Shown in pieces: positions 8,036 to 16,333 of a stretch of 64,000 nucleotides of DNA; the first letter of the stretch is position 1; each line of letters opens with the position of its first letter. Source of the stretch: a bacterium (GTDB lineage Bacteria; Bacillota; Bacilli; Lactobacillales; Streptococcaceae). The notes under the pieces were generated by a model. It saw only the letters and a list, made by a program, of their open reading frames with translations. It ran no database searches and was not told the origin of the DNA. The translations under genes were made by a program, and so were the position numbers. The stretch covers positions 1 to 64,000 of the forward strand of contig CAJNCJ010000007.1 of the NCBI GenBank assembly GCA_905221235.1. The letters run 5' to 3'.

Positions 8036-9286
8036 TCAATTTATCTGCTCATGCCCCAGTATGTGGCTCCGTACTTCTGAGATAAAATAGAGAGACCCTG
8101 TAATGAATAACAAGTCCTTGGTATCGGCTCTTTCTTCAAAACTGCTGATAAATTCTCGGTAAGAAGGAATTACATGGTAACCGGTCACATCTGTCTCGTC
8201 CAAGGACCCTTGATAGTCAAAGCCTGTCACCTTGAGTTCTACCTGAGGTAAATTTTCAGTCAGATAACCCAACATCCCTTGATAATCCTTACGTTTCAAG
8301 GCTCCAAAGAGGATTTGAGGTCGATAGCCTTCCTGCTCTTTTTCTTTGACAAACTCCACCAGGCGAGTCAAGGCAGGGAGGTTATGAGCACCGTCCAAGT
8401 AAATTTGAGGACAAATACGCTCCAAACGGCCAGCCCAATGGGTCTTCTCCAATGCCTGTTTTACAGCTTGCTCATCAACAGCTTCCTTTTCTTCCCACAT
8501 AAAGAGAAGAAACGTTTGCAACGCCAAGGCCGCATTTTCCTGCTGATAAGCTCCTTCCAAGCCTATTTTCAGCTGCGAAATATTTAGTAAAGAGCTTGAA
8601 AAATCACCATCCTGCATTGAAAAATCCTGACCTGCCTGATAAAGGGTAACAGCTAAAGATTCAGCTTTTTTCTGACATACAAGCCTAGCTTCTGAAGGCA
8701 ACTTAGCAATTACTGCCTTTTTACCAGCCTTAAAAATACCAGCTTTCTGCTCTGCAATTGCTGCTATACTGTCACCCAGAGTCTCCTGATGGTCAAGCCC
8801 GATGGAGGTGATGACAGCGATCTCTCCAGTTACCACATTAGTCGTGTCAAGTAAGCCACCAATTCCCACTTCTAGTAAAACCAAATCCACCTCTTTCTCC
8901 CTAAAGTAGAGAAAAGCAATCAGGGTCAGCAATTCAAAAAAAGACAACTGGTCATGGGTTTGCAGAAGCGTTTTTTCCATCTCCTTGACCTGCTCAGCTA
9001 AACGGATAAAGTCTGCGTCTGCTATAGGTTGTCCATTAATGCAGATTCGGTCATTGATGGATACGATATGAGGGGAAGTAAAGGTCGCAACTTTTTTGCC
9101 ATGCCCCATAAATAATTCCCTCATGAAAGCAATGGTAGAACCTTTCCCATTAGTCCCGGTTACATGGATAATAGGATAAGACTTCTCAGGATTTCCTAAC
9201 AAATCCACTGCTTGCTGCATTCGGCCCAAACCTGATCGAAAATTCAAACCAATCCGACTATGAAGCCATTCTTCTACTTCAAACAT
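8036..9286 (-). CDS. folC: bifunctional folylpolyglutamate synthase / dihydrofolate synthase
   Basis: FolC joins glutamate to dihydropteroate or to tetrahydrofolate in folate metabolism. It shows the Mur-ligase-type P-loop HVTGTNGKGSTIAF (about residues 40-53), the SPH motif (FTSPHIVSINDRICING), an EVGIGG motif (about 143), and DGAHN in the C-terminal part. The start is the second of two ATGs six nt apart; AAGGAG lies 6 nt before it but touches the first one. The 416-aa length is normal. The gene follows a long hairpin array and a terminator. Confidence 0.93.
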   Translation of the reverse strand: MFEVEEWLHSRIGLNFRSGLGRMQQAVDLLGNPEKSYPIIHVTGTNGKGSTIAFMRELFMGHGKKVATFTSPHIVSINDRICINGQPIADADFIRLAEQVKEMEKTLLQTHDQLSFFELLTLIAFLYFREKEVDLVLLEVGIGGLLDTTNVVTGEIAVITSIGLDHQETLGDSIAAIAEQKAGIFKAGKKAVIAKLPSEARLVCQKKAESLAVTLYQAGQDFSMQDGDFSSSLLNISQLKIGLEGAYQQENAALALQTFLLFMWEEKEAVDEQAVKQALEKTHWAGRLERICPQIYLDGAHNLPALTRLVEFVKEKEQEGYRPQILFGALKRKDYQGMLGYLTENLPQVELKVTGFDYQGSLDETDVTGYHVIPSYREFISSFEERADTKDLLFITGSLYFISEVRSHILGHEQIN

Positions 9287-9340
9287 ACACATCTCCTTGA
9301 CAAAAGTCTGATCAATTACCTAGCAAAATTCCGTAGATAA

Positions 9341-9376
9341 CAAAAAACGAGGCCAGGATTTTCGTCCCAACCTCTT
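9341..9376 (-). terminator. terminator at the end of the hairpin array
   Basis: On the minus strand a GAGG/CCTC stem with an internal GGGA/TCC pairing is followed by GTTTTTTG. It would end the transcript coming from ireB-yqgF-DUF1292 through the array, and it lies just upstream of folC. Confidence 0.55.
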
Positions 9377-9410
9377 ACCTGGTTAGCTAATCACTAGCTC
9401 CTATGAATGT

Positions 9411-9940
9411 TAATCTGGGGTAAAACGTCCCCCAGACTTACCAGTTCTCCCTTATTTAAAGGAACTGGAGTAAAAATATCCCCTGGACTGCCTGCGTTTC
9501 TAATTTCTAGCGCCGGGCTAAACACGTCCACGGAACATTCCAACTCTTCTAATTTTCAGGAGTTGGGGTGATACAATCTCCCAGACGTTCCTGCGTTTCT
9601 AATTTCTAGCGCAGAGCTAAACACATCCACAGGACTTACCAGCTCTCTCTTAGTTTAAAGGAACTGGGGTAAAAATGTTCACCCGGACATTCCAACTCTT
9701 CTAATTTCTAGGAGTTGGGCTAAAAACATCCCCCGGACGTTCCAACTCTTCTAATTTCTAGGAGTTGGGGTGATACAGTCCCCCAGACTTACCTGTTCTC
9801 TCTTATTTAAAGGAACTGGGGTAAAAATATCCACTGGACTACCTGCGTTTCTAATTTCTAGCGCAGGGCTAAACACATCTCCCGGATGTTCCAACTCTTC
9901 CAATTTCTAGGAGTTGGGGTGATACAGTCTCCCAGACTGT
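9411..9940. repeat. tandem array of about ten hairpin units (47-53 bp period)
   Basis: Between folC and the DUF1292 gene, a GGAC/AGAC boundary motif recurs at 9435, 9486, 9533, 9584, 9633, 9686, 9736, 9786, 9837 and 9885. Each unit holds a short inverted repeat of one of three types: A (CCAGTTC...GAACTGG), B (CCTGCG...CGCAGG) and C (CCAACTC...GAGTTGG). The order is A B C B A C C A B C. Linkers are also type-specific. Arms differ between types but remain complementary, so pairing is preserved. The last unit forms a perfect hairpin (GTGATACAGTCT...AGACTGTATCAC) overlapping the DUF1292 stop codon. No coding potential is evident. Confidence 0.85.
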
Positions 9941-9941
9941 A

Positions 9942-10247
9942 TCACTCCTCCATAAAGCTGTTGAAGACTTCTTCAATCATGTTCCATTCGTCTTCTGAGT
10001 CTTCTGGAATTGGTTGCAATTCGCCTTCTGTTCCATCTTCGTTTTCGATGAATGAGTAAGCTTGGATTTCAACTTGTCCGTCTTCGTCTTCTTCTGCGTT
10101 AACTGGTACTAGGAGAACATAGTTTTTACCAAATTCTTCTTTTCCGTCAATCGTCAAAAGAATTTCAAACAAGGTTTCATTTCCTTGTTCATCTACTAGT
10201 GTGATTAGTTCACGTTCTTCGTGGTCGTGGTTATGATCGTGTGACAT
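9942..10247 (-). CDS. DUF1292 family acidic protein
   Basis: This 101-aa, very acidic cytosolic protein starts with a His-rich segment ([15 protein letters not shown]) and continues with the DUF1292 (YrzB-like) domain: [18 protein letters not shown] and [16 protein letters not shown]. Biochemical function is unknown. It is the third gene of the conserved ireB-yqgF-DUF1292 operon of Firmicutes, 15 nt after yqgF. The His-rich N-terminus might bind metal, which is inference. Its stop codon lies inside a perfect hairpin that begins the downstream array. Confidence 0.9.
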   Translation of the reverse strand: MSHDHNHDHEERELITLVDEQGNETLFEILLTIDGKEEFGKNYVLLVPVNAEEDEDGQVEIQAYSFIENEDGTEGELQPIPEDSEDEWNMIEEVFNSFMEE

Positions 10248-10262
10248 AGCCTCTCCTTTGTA

Positions 10263-10682
10263 TTAAAATTTTCTATCTAAATAATTTTGTAAAATCAGCT
10301 GAGCTGCTAACTTATCAATGACTTTCTTGCGCTTGTTACGGCTGATATCTGCTTGTTCAATCAACATGCGTTCAGCCGCAACTGTTGTCAAGCGTTCATC
10401 TTGATAGTCTACTGGTAAACCAAAAAGCTCTTCTAGCTTTGCTCCGTAGGCTTGACTAGCTTCCACACGCGGTCCACTTGTATTGTTCATGTTTTTAGGC
10501 AAGCCCACTACAAATCGTTCCACCTTGTAAGTATCAACCAACTCCTTAACGCGGTCAAAACCAAATTGGCCTTGTTCCTCATTGATTTGGATGATTTCAA
10601 GTCCTTGAGCTGTAAAACCGAGCGGATCGCTAATAGCCACCCCTACCGTTTTTGAACCGACGTCCAATCCCATAATTCTCAT
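10263..10682 (-). CDS. yqgF: YqgF/RuvX family Holliday-junction-resolvase-like nuclease
   Basis: This RNase H-fold protein of 139 aa is linked to pre-16S rRNA 5'-end processing and to resolution of DNA junctions. The N-terminal [20 protein letters not shown] carries the catalytic Asp; [14 protein letters not shown] and [13 protein letters not shown] are the further conserved motifs. It starts 3 nt after ireB and is co-transcribed with it. Confidence 0.93.
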   Translation of the reverse strand: MRIMGLDVGSKTVGVAISDPLGFTAQGLEIIQINEEQGQFGFDRVKELVDTYKVERFVVGLPKNMNNTSGPRVEASQAYGAKLEELFGLPVDYQDERLTTVAAERMLIEQADISRNKRKKVIDKLAAQLILQNYLDRKF

Positions 10683-10685
10683 AGG

Positions 10686-10952
10686 TTAAAGATCGACTCC
10701 TTGTCCTTTAAGGTAGTAGCGAACCAATTCCTCAACGATTTCATCACGCTCATACTTACGGATTTGATTTCGTGCATTATTATAACGAGGAACGTAGGCA
10801 GGGTCTCCACTCAATACGTAACCTACGATTTGGTTAATTGGGTTGTAGCCCTTATCGTTCAACGAAGCATAGACATCAGTCAAAGTTTCGCTAATTTCTT
10901 TTTTATTGGAATCGTCCAATTTAAAACGTACTGTTTCTTCAGTAAATCCCAT
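10686..10952 (-). CDS. ireB: IreB family regulatory phosphoprotein
   Basis: This 88-aa UPF0297 protein ([20 protein letters not shown], then [21 protein letters not shown]) corresponds to IreB, which in enterococci is a substrate of the Ser/Thr kinase IreK/StkP and modulates cell-wall stress responses. The conserved N-terminal Thr pair region (TEETV) is present. It is first in the ireB-yqgF-DUF1292 operon. Confidence 0.92.
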
Positions 10953-11038
10953 TCTAACACCCTCTTTCCTTAGAATAGTACCATTATAGCATAATTCCTT
11001 ACCTTCTACAATTCAGGCAGTCTATTTATTTGGATTTT

Positions 11039-11608
11039 CTATTGTTCTGTCGCACCATTTGCCAATCTGTCTGAAATATATTTGCTTGGTTCATTTTTCA
11101 AAAGATTTTCCAAGCCAATATTCTTCAGATATTCTAATTGAGAAGCCTTCTTGACATCCAAAACTTGAAAATCATAACTAGTCGTTGTTTGAAGTTCTGT
11201 TGCACTCAATAATTTGGTTTCAAGCTTAAAGCCTGCCAATTTACGAGCTTCAATGATAGACTCATCCTTCTCCTCCGCCTCAAGAAGAGCTTTTTGAGTT
11301 TCTTCCACACCATGTTGGTCAATATAGGTTTTCAACTCATCTGAGACTGGACGCTTTTGTTGGATGGTTAGGCTCAAAAAAGTCTTGTCTTTATAAGTAA
11401 TGGTTTGGGTTTGCTGGCTGCCATCATCTGACTTGGGCAAAACCAAAGTCTTAGTTACAACTGTATTCTTCTCAGCATTTTCAATAACTGGCAATGCCGA
11501 CTGAAGCGTATCCTTTTCTGTTTTTGTAGCTGGTCTAGCTTCTTTTTTCTGTCCACAACCAACCAGGACAAAAAGAAAAGCTAGACTAACAAGAACTATT
11601 TTTTTCAT
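11039..11608 (-). CDS. DUF1307/YehR-like lipoprotein
   Basis: This 189-aa lipoprotein has a type II signal peptide (MKKIVLVSLAFLFVLVGCGQ, Cys18 lipidated). After a Lys/Thr-rich linker comes a domain with repeated beta-strand pattern (NTVVTKTLVLPKSDDGSQ, TQTITYKDKTFLSLTIQQ) resembling the YehR/DUF1307 family. Function is unknown; it should sit on the outer face of the membrane. It is transcribed separately, with a terminator and an Spx-family gene downstream. Confidence 0.85.
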   Translation of the reverse strand: MKKIVLVSLAFLFVLVGCGQKKEARPATKTEKDTLQSALPVIENAEKNTVVTKTLVLPKSDDGSQQTQTITYKDKTFLSLTIQQKRPVSDELKTYIDQHGVEETQKALLEAEEKDESIIEARKLAGFKLETKLLSATELQTTTSYDFQVLDVKKASQLEYLKNIGLENLLKNEPSKYISDRLANGATEQ

Positions 11609-11643
11609 TTCTTTCTTCTTTCTTTTTGAGATTAAAATAGAAT

Positions 11644-11668
11644 AAGACTGGGAATTGCTCCCAGCCTT
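11644..11668. terminator. terminator between spx-family gene and lipoprotein gene
   Basis: A near-perfect stem AAGACTGGGA/TCCCAGCCTT with a 5-nt loop is followed on the minus strand by mixed-strength T content (ATTCTATTTT). It is reached only by transcription from the minus-strand Spx-family gene at 11674-12072. Confidence 0.7.
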
Positions 11669-11673
11669 GATGT

Positions 11674-12072
11674 TTATAGAGCTGCACGCAAACGTGCTTC
11701 TGCATTTTCTACATTACGGACAGAGCGTGGTAGGAAGGCACGAATATCGTCTTCCTTGTAGCCAACTTGCAGGCGTTTTTCATCCACAAGGATTGGGCTC
11801 TTTAAAATTCTCGGTGTTTCCATAATCAGATTGAGGACTTCATTGACGCTCAAATCTTCAATATCCACTCCAAGGGCTTTGGCATAGCGATTTTTAGATG
11901 AAACGATGCTGGCTATTCCGTTATCTGTTTTGGTTAGAATATCCAGTAATTCTTCTCTCGTAATTCCTTCTTTACCAAGGTTTTGTTCTTTATAACTTAA
12001 CTGGTGGGCATTGAGCCAGGTTTTTGCTTTTTTACAGCTAGTACAACTTGAGACTGTATAAATTTTAATCAT
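11674..12072 (-). CDS. spx: Spx/ArsC-family transcriptional regulator
   Basis: This 132-aa thioredoxin-fold protein carries the redox switch CxxC (VSSCTSCKKAK, C10 and C13) and the Spx-type RPI-like segment (RILKSPILVDEKRLQVGYKEDDIRAFLPR). Spx proteins bind the RNA polymerase alpha C-terminal domain and activate thiol and oxidative stress genes. Pneumococcus has two such proteins; I cannot decide which one this is. A terminator follows 5 nt after the stop. Confidence 0.88.
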   Translation of the reverse strand: MIKIYTVSSCTSCKKAKTWLNAHQLSYKEQNLGKEGITREELLDILTKTDNGIASIVSSKNRYAKALGVDIEDLSVNEVLNLIMETPRILKSPILVDEKRLQVGYKEDDIRAFLPRSVRNVENAEARLRAAL

Positions 12073-12207
12073 GTACCTACCCCTTTCGCTACATGTTACT
12101 ATCAGTTTAGTCTATTATACCATAAAAAACATCCGACTTGCGACCTATTTTTAAATTTTTTTGACTTTTTTCGTCATTTTCGTACTTTTTTCTTGACAAA
12201 ATGAAAT

Positions 12208-14868
12208 TTACAGCCATTCTTTATATTTCTTGATATAGATTTTTTTCACAATTGTTACGCTAATCATATACAAAATAATGATGAAAAGTAAGAAGATGAA
12301 ATAAATCGGTTTTAAAGGAATGAGATGAAGAAGATTTGCAAGAGGACTATAGGGAAGGAAGGTCACAAAGGCTGCAGCCAATAAGGTTGTCACAAGAACG
12401 AGACAAGCTGGACGACTTTGTAAAAAGGGAATTTTAGCTGAACGCAACATATGGATAACCATGGTCTGTGACCACATGGACTCGATAAACCAACCTGTCT
12501 GGAACAAGACAATAAAGCCTACGGCCGACTCTGCTCCATGAACATAGGCATGACCTGTCGTCATGGGTACAATGATAAAATAAAGCAAAATGAAGGTCAA
12601 AATATCAAAGGCAGAAGAGATAGGCCCCATCCAAACCATGAAACGTGTGATGGACTTGGCTTCCCAGGTATGCGGATTTCTCAAAAAATCTTTATCCACC
12701 TTGTCAAAAGGCAAGGCAATACAAGACAAATCATAGACTAGATTTAGGATAATCAAATGGACTGGTGCCATTGGTAAAAATGGTAAAAAGATTCCAGAGA
12801 CCAACAGGGACAAGATATTCCCAAAATTAGAACTCACTGTCATCTTGATATATTTGGTCATATTGGCATAGACCTTACGCCCTTCAACCAGTCCTTTTTC
12901 AAGCACCATGAGATCCTTATCAAGTAGGATAACATCAGCTGTTTCTTTAGCAATATCTACTGCTGTATCAACAGAAATCCCCACATCTGCAACTTTCATA
13001 GAAGGGGCATCATTGATTCCATCTCCCATATAGCCGACAGCATGACCATTAGCCTTGAATTGCAAAATAATCCTTGCTTTTTGGTCAGGAGAAAGTTTGG
13101 CAAAGACTGTTACCTCCTCTACGGCTTGGGCCAATTCTTGATCACTCATCTGATCAATTTCAGACCCCAACAGCATCTGATTGATATCTAAACCAACCTT
13201 TTCACAGACTGCTTGGGTAACCTTTTCGTTGTCTCCCGTCAAAATCTTTGTTTGAACCCCATGTTCTAACAGAGCCTTAATTGCTGGTGCTGCAGATGGT
13301 TTTGGTGGATCTAGGAAGGCTAAATAACCAGTTAGAATCATATCCCCTTCATCATCAACTGTATAGGCATGACCTTCCCTCAAACCTGACTTATAGGCCA
13401 CTCCCAAGACACGCAAACCTTGTTGATTGAGTTGTCTGACTTCTGCTAAAATTTCTTCTCTAATAACATCTGTCAAGGGAGTAATCACTCCTTGGTATTC
13501 CGCATGACTGGAAATCGTCAACATTTCCTCTAGGGCACCCTTGGTTACCAAACTAACAACTTCGTGTTCATCCTTAACGATGACACTCATCCGTCTGCGT
13601 TCAAAATCAAAGGGCAATTCATCTATTTTTTGAAAAGTTTGAGCCAGATTTTGCAAGAGGGCGTGTTCTTTTGCTTCCTTTTCAGTCCGTTTGATGATGG
13701 CTCTGTCCATCAAATTTTTCAAGCCCGTTTGAAAGTAGGAATTGAGATAGGCACGTCTCAAGACCGTCAAATCCAAGCGTCCGTGGATGTCCAAGGGATA
13801 TTCTAGAACGATTTCGTCTTGGGTTAGAGTTCCTGTCTTATCTGTACACAAGATATCAATCGCCCCTAAATCCTGTATGGCATTGAGTTTCTTGATAACC
13901 ACTTTTTCCTTGGCCATGATAATGGAGCCTTTTGCTAGACTGGCCGTGATGATCATAGGAAGCATCTCAGGTGTCAATCCAACACCAACACTCAAGGCAA
14001 ATACGCCAGCTTCCAGCCAGTCACCATCTGTTAAACCATTGGACAAGAAAACGATGGGCACCATGACCAACATCAAACGGATCAAGAGCCAAGAGATACT
14101 ATTCATCTCCCGCTCAAACGAAGTAGGCTCGTCATAGGTGTTCAGGGTCTGCTCAATGGCCCCCATCATGGTATCATCACCAACCGCCAAAACCACGGAC
14201 TTGGCACTACCAGACAAGACATTGGTTCCCATAAAAGCCAAGGATTCGGCTTCTAGCAGACTATCAGGTTGTTGAACTGTTGCCTTGGTCAAGGCCAATT
14301 TTTCAACAGAATCACTTTCGCCTGTCAAGCCAGACTGTTGGACAAAGAAATCGCGCGACTCAAATAAAAGAAGATCTGCTGGAATCATATCCCCAGCGCT
14401 TAATTTAACCACGTCACCCACTACCAAATCATCGATAGGTACTTCTTGGATTTCTCCTTGACGAATGACAGTCGCTGTGTTGACAATCATTTTTGAAAGA
14501 TTGGTGGCTGCCTTATCACTGCGGAGTTCTTGGACAAAGCGAATGCCTCCAGAAATGAGGACTAGGACAACGATGATAATGGAAGTCGTCGGATCTTCTT
14601 GACCTGGTTTTGCCAACCAGACATTGGTCACTAGGGAAATCACGGCGATAACCAGCAAGATGATTGTAAAAGGATTGATAATCGATTCGTAAATCTTTTT
14701 CAAAATCGAATCTTCTTGGCCTTTGGTAATCACATTTTCGCCATAGAGGTCACGATTTTTTTCGACTTGTTCCTCTGTCAAACCGTTTAAACTGGTATGA
14801 TAAAAAGTTAGACTCTCGTCTAAAGGGACTTGAATAGCTGTTGCTAATCTTTCTTTTGTAGTTTTCAT
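12208..14868 (-). CDS. mgtA: Mg2+-importing P-type ATPase (MgtA type)
   Basis: This P3B-type ATPase (886 aa) is expected to import Mg2+ across the cytoplasmic membrane. It has the phosphorylation motif DILCTDKTGTLTQDE, the TGES motif (QSGLTGESDSV), GDGINDAPSMKVADVGIS, and the MgtA-typical intramembrane LTPEMLPMIIT. Ten membrane segments are arranged as expected. The ATG has AGGAG 7 nt upstream. The transcript carries an M-box-like riboswitch and a 23-codon leader ORF with competing hairpins, so expression should respond to low Mg2+ at two levels. Confidence 0.92.
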   Translation of the reverse strand: MKTTKERLATAIQVPLDESLTFYHTSLNGLTEEQVEKNRDLYGENVITKGQEDSILKKIYESIINPFTIILLVIAVISLVTNVWLAKPGQEDPTTSIIIVVLVLISGGIRFVQELRSDKAATNLSKMIVNTATVIRQGEIQEVPIDDLVVGDVVKLSAGDMIPADLLLFESRDFFVQQSGLTGESDSVEKLALTKATVQQPDSLLEAESLAFMGTNVLSGSAKSVVLAVGDDTMMGAIEQTLNTYDEPTSFEREMNSISWLLIRLMLVMVPIVFLSNGLTDGDWLEAGVFALSVGVGLTPEMLPMIITASLAKGSIIMAKEKVVIKKLNAIQDLGAIDILCTDKTGTLTQDEIVLEYPLDIHGRLDLTVLRRAYLNSYFQTGLKNLMDRAIIKRTEKEAKEHALLQNLAQTFQKIDELPFDFERRRMSVIVKDEHEVVSLVTKGALEEMLTISSHAEYQGVITPLTDVIREEILAEVRQLNQQGLRVLGVAYKSGLREGHAYTVDDEGDMILTGYLAFLDPPKPSAAPAIKALLEHGVQTKILTGDNEKVTQAVCEKVGLDINQMLLGSEIDQMSDQELAQAVEEVTVFAKLSPDQKARIILQFKANGHAVGYMGDGINDAPSMKVADVGISVDTAVDIAKETADVILLDKDLMVLEKGLVEGRKVYANMTKYIKMTVSSNFGNILSLLVSGIFLPFLPMAPVHLIILNLVYDLSCIALPFDKVDKDFLRNPHTWEAKSITRFMVWMGPISSAFDILTFILLYFIIVPMTTGHAYVHGAESAVGFIVLFQTGWFIESMWSQTMVIHMLRSAKIPFLQSRPACLVLVTTLLAAAFVTFLPYSPLANLLHLIPLKPIYFIFLLFIIILYMISVTIVKKIYIKKYKEWL

Positions 14869-14881
14869 TGGTTTCTCCTAT

Positions 14882-14964
14882 CTGTATGAATGATGTATTT
14901 CATACACAGAGACCAATCACTTTATAAGGGCAGAACGACACAAATCAGCGATTGGCTGTGTATG
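14882..14964 (-). promoter_or_regulatory. mutually exclusive hairpins in the mgtA leader
   Basis: In the minus-strand RNA the segment 14964-14947 (within the leader ORF) pairs with 14921-14913 plus 14909-14901, making an 18-bp stem with one 3-nt bulge. The arm 14909-14899 can instead pair with 14889-14882 (TGTATGAA/TTCATACA) to form a hairpin that ends 4-5 nt before the mgtA Shine-Dalgarno. Both cannot exist at once, as in translational attenuators. Which state prevails would depend on how far ribosomes read the leader ORF. Confidence 0.6.
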
Positions 14965-14993
14965 TGCGGTTCCGGATGGTCGTCAATTTGCAT
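14922..14993 (-). CDS. mgtA leader peptide with acidic/proline run (23 aa)
   Basis: A 23-codon ORF has an AAAGGAGAT Shine-Dalgarno 6 nt before its ATG and begins MQIDDHPEPHIHSQ. The Asp-Asp-His-Pro-Glu-Pro run recalls the Asp/Glu/Pro stretches of MgtL-type leader peptides, which destabilise ribosomes when Mg2+ is low. The ORF lies between the M-box terminator and mgtA, and its 3' half forms one arm of a long hairpin. A regulatory role is inferred from position, codon content and RNA pairing. Confidence 0.6.
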   Translation of the reverse strand: MQIDDHPEPHIHSQSLICVVLPL

Positions 14994-15021
14994 CGTCTAT
15001 CTCCTTTCTTTGTTTTAAACA

Positions 15022-15052
15022 GTAGAAAATCCCACCATAAAATGGCAGGATT
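15022..15052 (-). terminator. terminator of the mgtA riboswitch
   Basis: AATCCTGCCAT pairs with ATGGTGGGATT (11 bp, two wobbles) around a 3-nt loop and is followed by TTTTCTACTG on the minus strand. It is directly downstream of the M-box-like leader and upstream of the leader ORF, as expected for an expression platform. Confidence 0.75.
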
Positions 15053-15059
15053 AAAAAAC

Positions 15060-15222
15060 TAGTTATCTGTTTTTTCGTTCAAGCTTTAACTCCATAGGGC
15101 AATGAAATGAGCTTAGTCTTGGCCTTCGCGACCAGGACTGTTGACCAACGAGTAGTGTCTCCACTGCTTTGCGGTAGTCATCCGTATCCCTATGGTAGCC
15201 TCACCTACCGTTTTCGTCTTTC
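15060..15222 (-). promoter_or_regulatory. M-box (ykoK-type) Mg2+ riboswitch
   Basis: The minus-strand leader contains GGTAGGTGAGGCTACCATAG, then GGGATACGGATGACTACCGC and GGTCAACAGTCC. These resemble the conserved blocks of ykoK/M-box leaders (TTAGGTGAGGCTCC, GATACGGGCTGCCGCC, TGGGTCAACAG). It lies between a sigma-A promoter and a terminator, upstream of an MgtA-type transporter, which is the typical setting. In M-boxes bound Mg2+ favours the terminator. Boundaries are approximate and the family call is from memory of the consensus. Confidence 0.8.
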
Positions 15223-15251
15223 AGTATAAACCTTTAAAATTTAAAAGTCAA
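15223..15251 (-). promoter_or_regulatory. sigma-A promoter of the mgtA leader
   Basis: On the minus strand TTGACT is followed after 17 nt by TATACT, a few bases before the riboswitch. Confidence 0.8.
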
Positions 15252-15271
15252 TCATTTGAGTTGTTTGAGTC

Positions 15272-16333
15272 TTAAATGACTATCAACTCTTTTGGAGCAA
15301 GGGTCAATAATTCGCAACCTGTCTCTGTAATCAGGATATCATCCTCGATACGAACGCCATATTTGCCTTCAATATAGATACCTGGCTCGTCTGTCAAGGC
15401 CATACCTGCCTTAATAGTTTCTGTAGAAGTCTGGCTAAAGTATGGTTCCTCATGGATATCCAGTCCAATACCGTGTCCGATTCCGTGGGTAAAGTAGTCG
15501 CCATAACCTGCCTCGATGATAATATCACGAGGGATTTTGTCAAAGTCACGGAAACCTAAGCCAGCCTTAGCCTGATCAATCAAGGCTTGGTTGGCTTTCA
15601 AAACCGTATTGTAAATTTCTGCCTGCTCATCGCTGACATGCCCCAAGTAGATTGTCCGTGTCATATCACTGACATAGTGGTCATAAAGGCAACCGAAGTC
15701 CATGGTAATGGCTTCTCCTAGCTCAACTGGTTTGTGCATAGGATGGGCATGGGGCTTAGAAGAGTTGATACCGCTAGCTAGAATCGTATCAAAAGACAAG
15801 CCAGATGCTCCCAATTCACGCATGCGGAAGTCAAGGAAGTTGGCAATCTCAATTTCAGTCTTTCCTGGCTTAATAAAGTCAAGCGCATCGCGGAAAGCTT
15901 GGTCTGAGATAGAACAAGCCTTACGAATAGCTGCAATCTCCGCTTCATCCTTAATCATACGAAGACCTTCAACAAACTGAGTTTGTGGCAGCAAGTCAAT
16001 TCCTTCAAAAGCTGCCTGCATACGGTGGTAATAAGAAACCGAAATCTCATCCTCAAAACCGATTCGAGACAAGCCCATATCCTTGACAATGCCTGCAATG
16101 ACAGCTAATTCATCGCGATCAGCTACGATTTCAAAACCACTGGTTTCTTGCTTAGCTGCGATGATATAGCGAGAATCTGTCACCAAGACCTGACGGTCAC
16201 GGCTGATAAAGACTGTTCCATTTGAACCCCAAAAACCAGTCAAGTAGTAGACGTTTTTAAGGTTGTTGATAATGATGCCATCTAGTTCTTTTTCTTGCAT
16301 TTTAGCGAGAAATGCTTGTACACGTTTATTCAT
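15272..16333 (-). CDS. pepP: Xaa-Pro aminopeptidase (M24B family)
   Basis: This cytosolic dinuclear-metal peptidase removes N-terminal residues preceding proline. The 353-aa protein has the creatinase N-terminal domain (residues 1-125) and a pita-bread catalytic domain. Metal ligands are visible as [20 protein letters not shown] (two Asp), [16 protein letters not shown] (His), [11 protein letters not shown] (Glu) and [11 protein letters not shown] (Glu). PepQ-type prolidase is the alternative. Its start overlaps the uvrA stop by 8 bp, so the two genes are co-transcribed. Confidence 0.9.
   Translation of the reverse strand: MNKRVQAFLAKMQEKELDGIIINNLKNVYYLTGFWGSNGTVFISRDRQVLVTDSRYIIAAKQETSGFEIVADRDELAVIAGIVKDMGLSRIGFEDEISVSYYHRMQAAFEGIDLLPQTQFVEGLRMIKDEAEIAAIRKACSISDQAFRDALDFIKPGKTEIEIANFLDFRMRELGASGLSFDTILASGINSSKPHAHPMHKPVELGEAITMDFGCLYDHYVSDMTRTIYLGHVSDEQAEIYNTVLKANQALIDQAKAGLGFRDFDKIPRDIIIEAGYGDYFTHGIGHGIGLDIHEEPYFSQTSTETIKAGMALTDEPGIYIEGKYGVRIEDDILITETGCELLTLAPKELIVI

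Noticed and set aside
9411-9940. CRISPR-like look of the regularly spaced repeats
   Set aside because: Units are 47-53 bp with internal hairpins of three types and similar linkers; there are no unique spacers and no cas genes.
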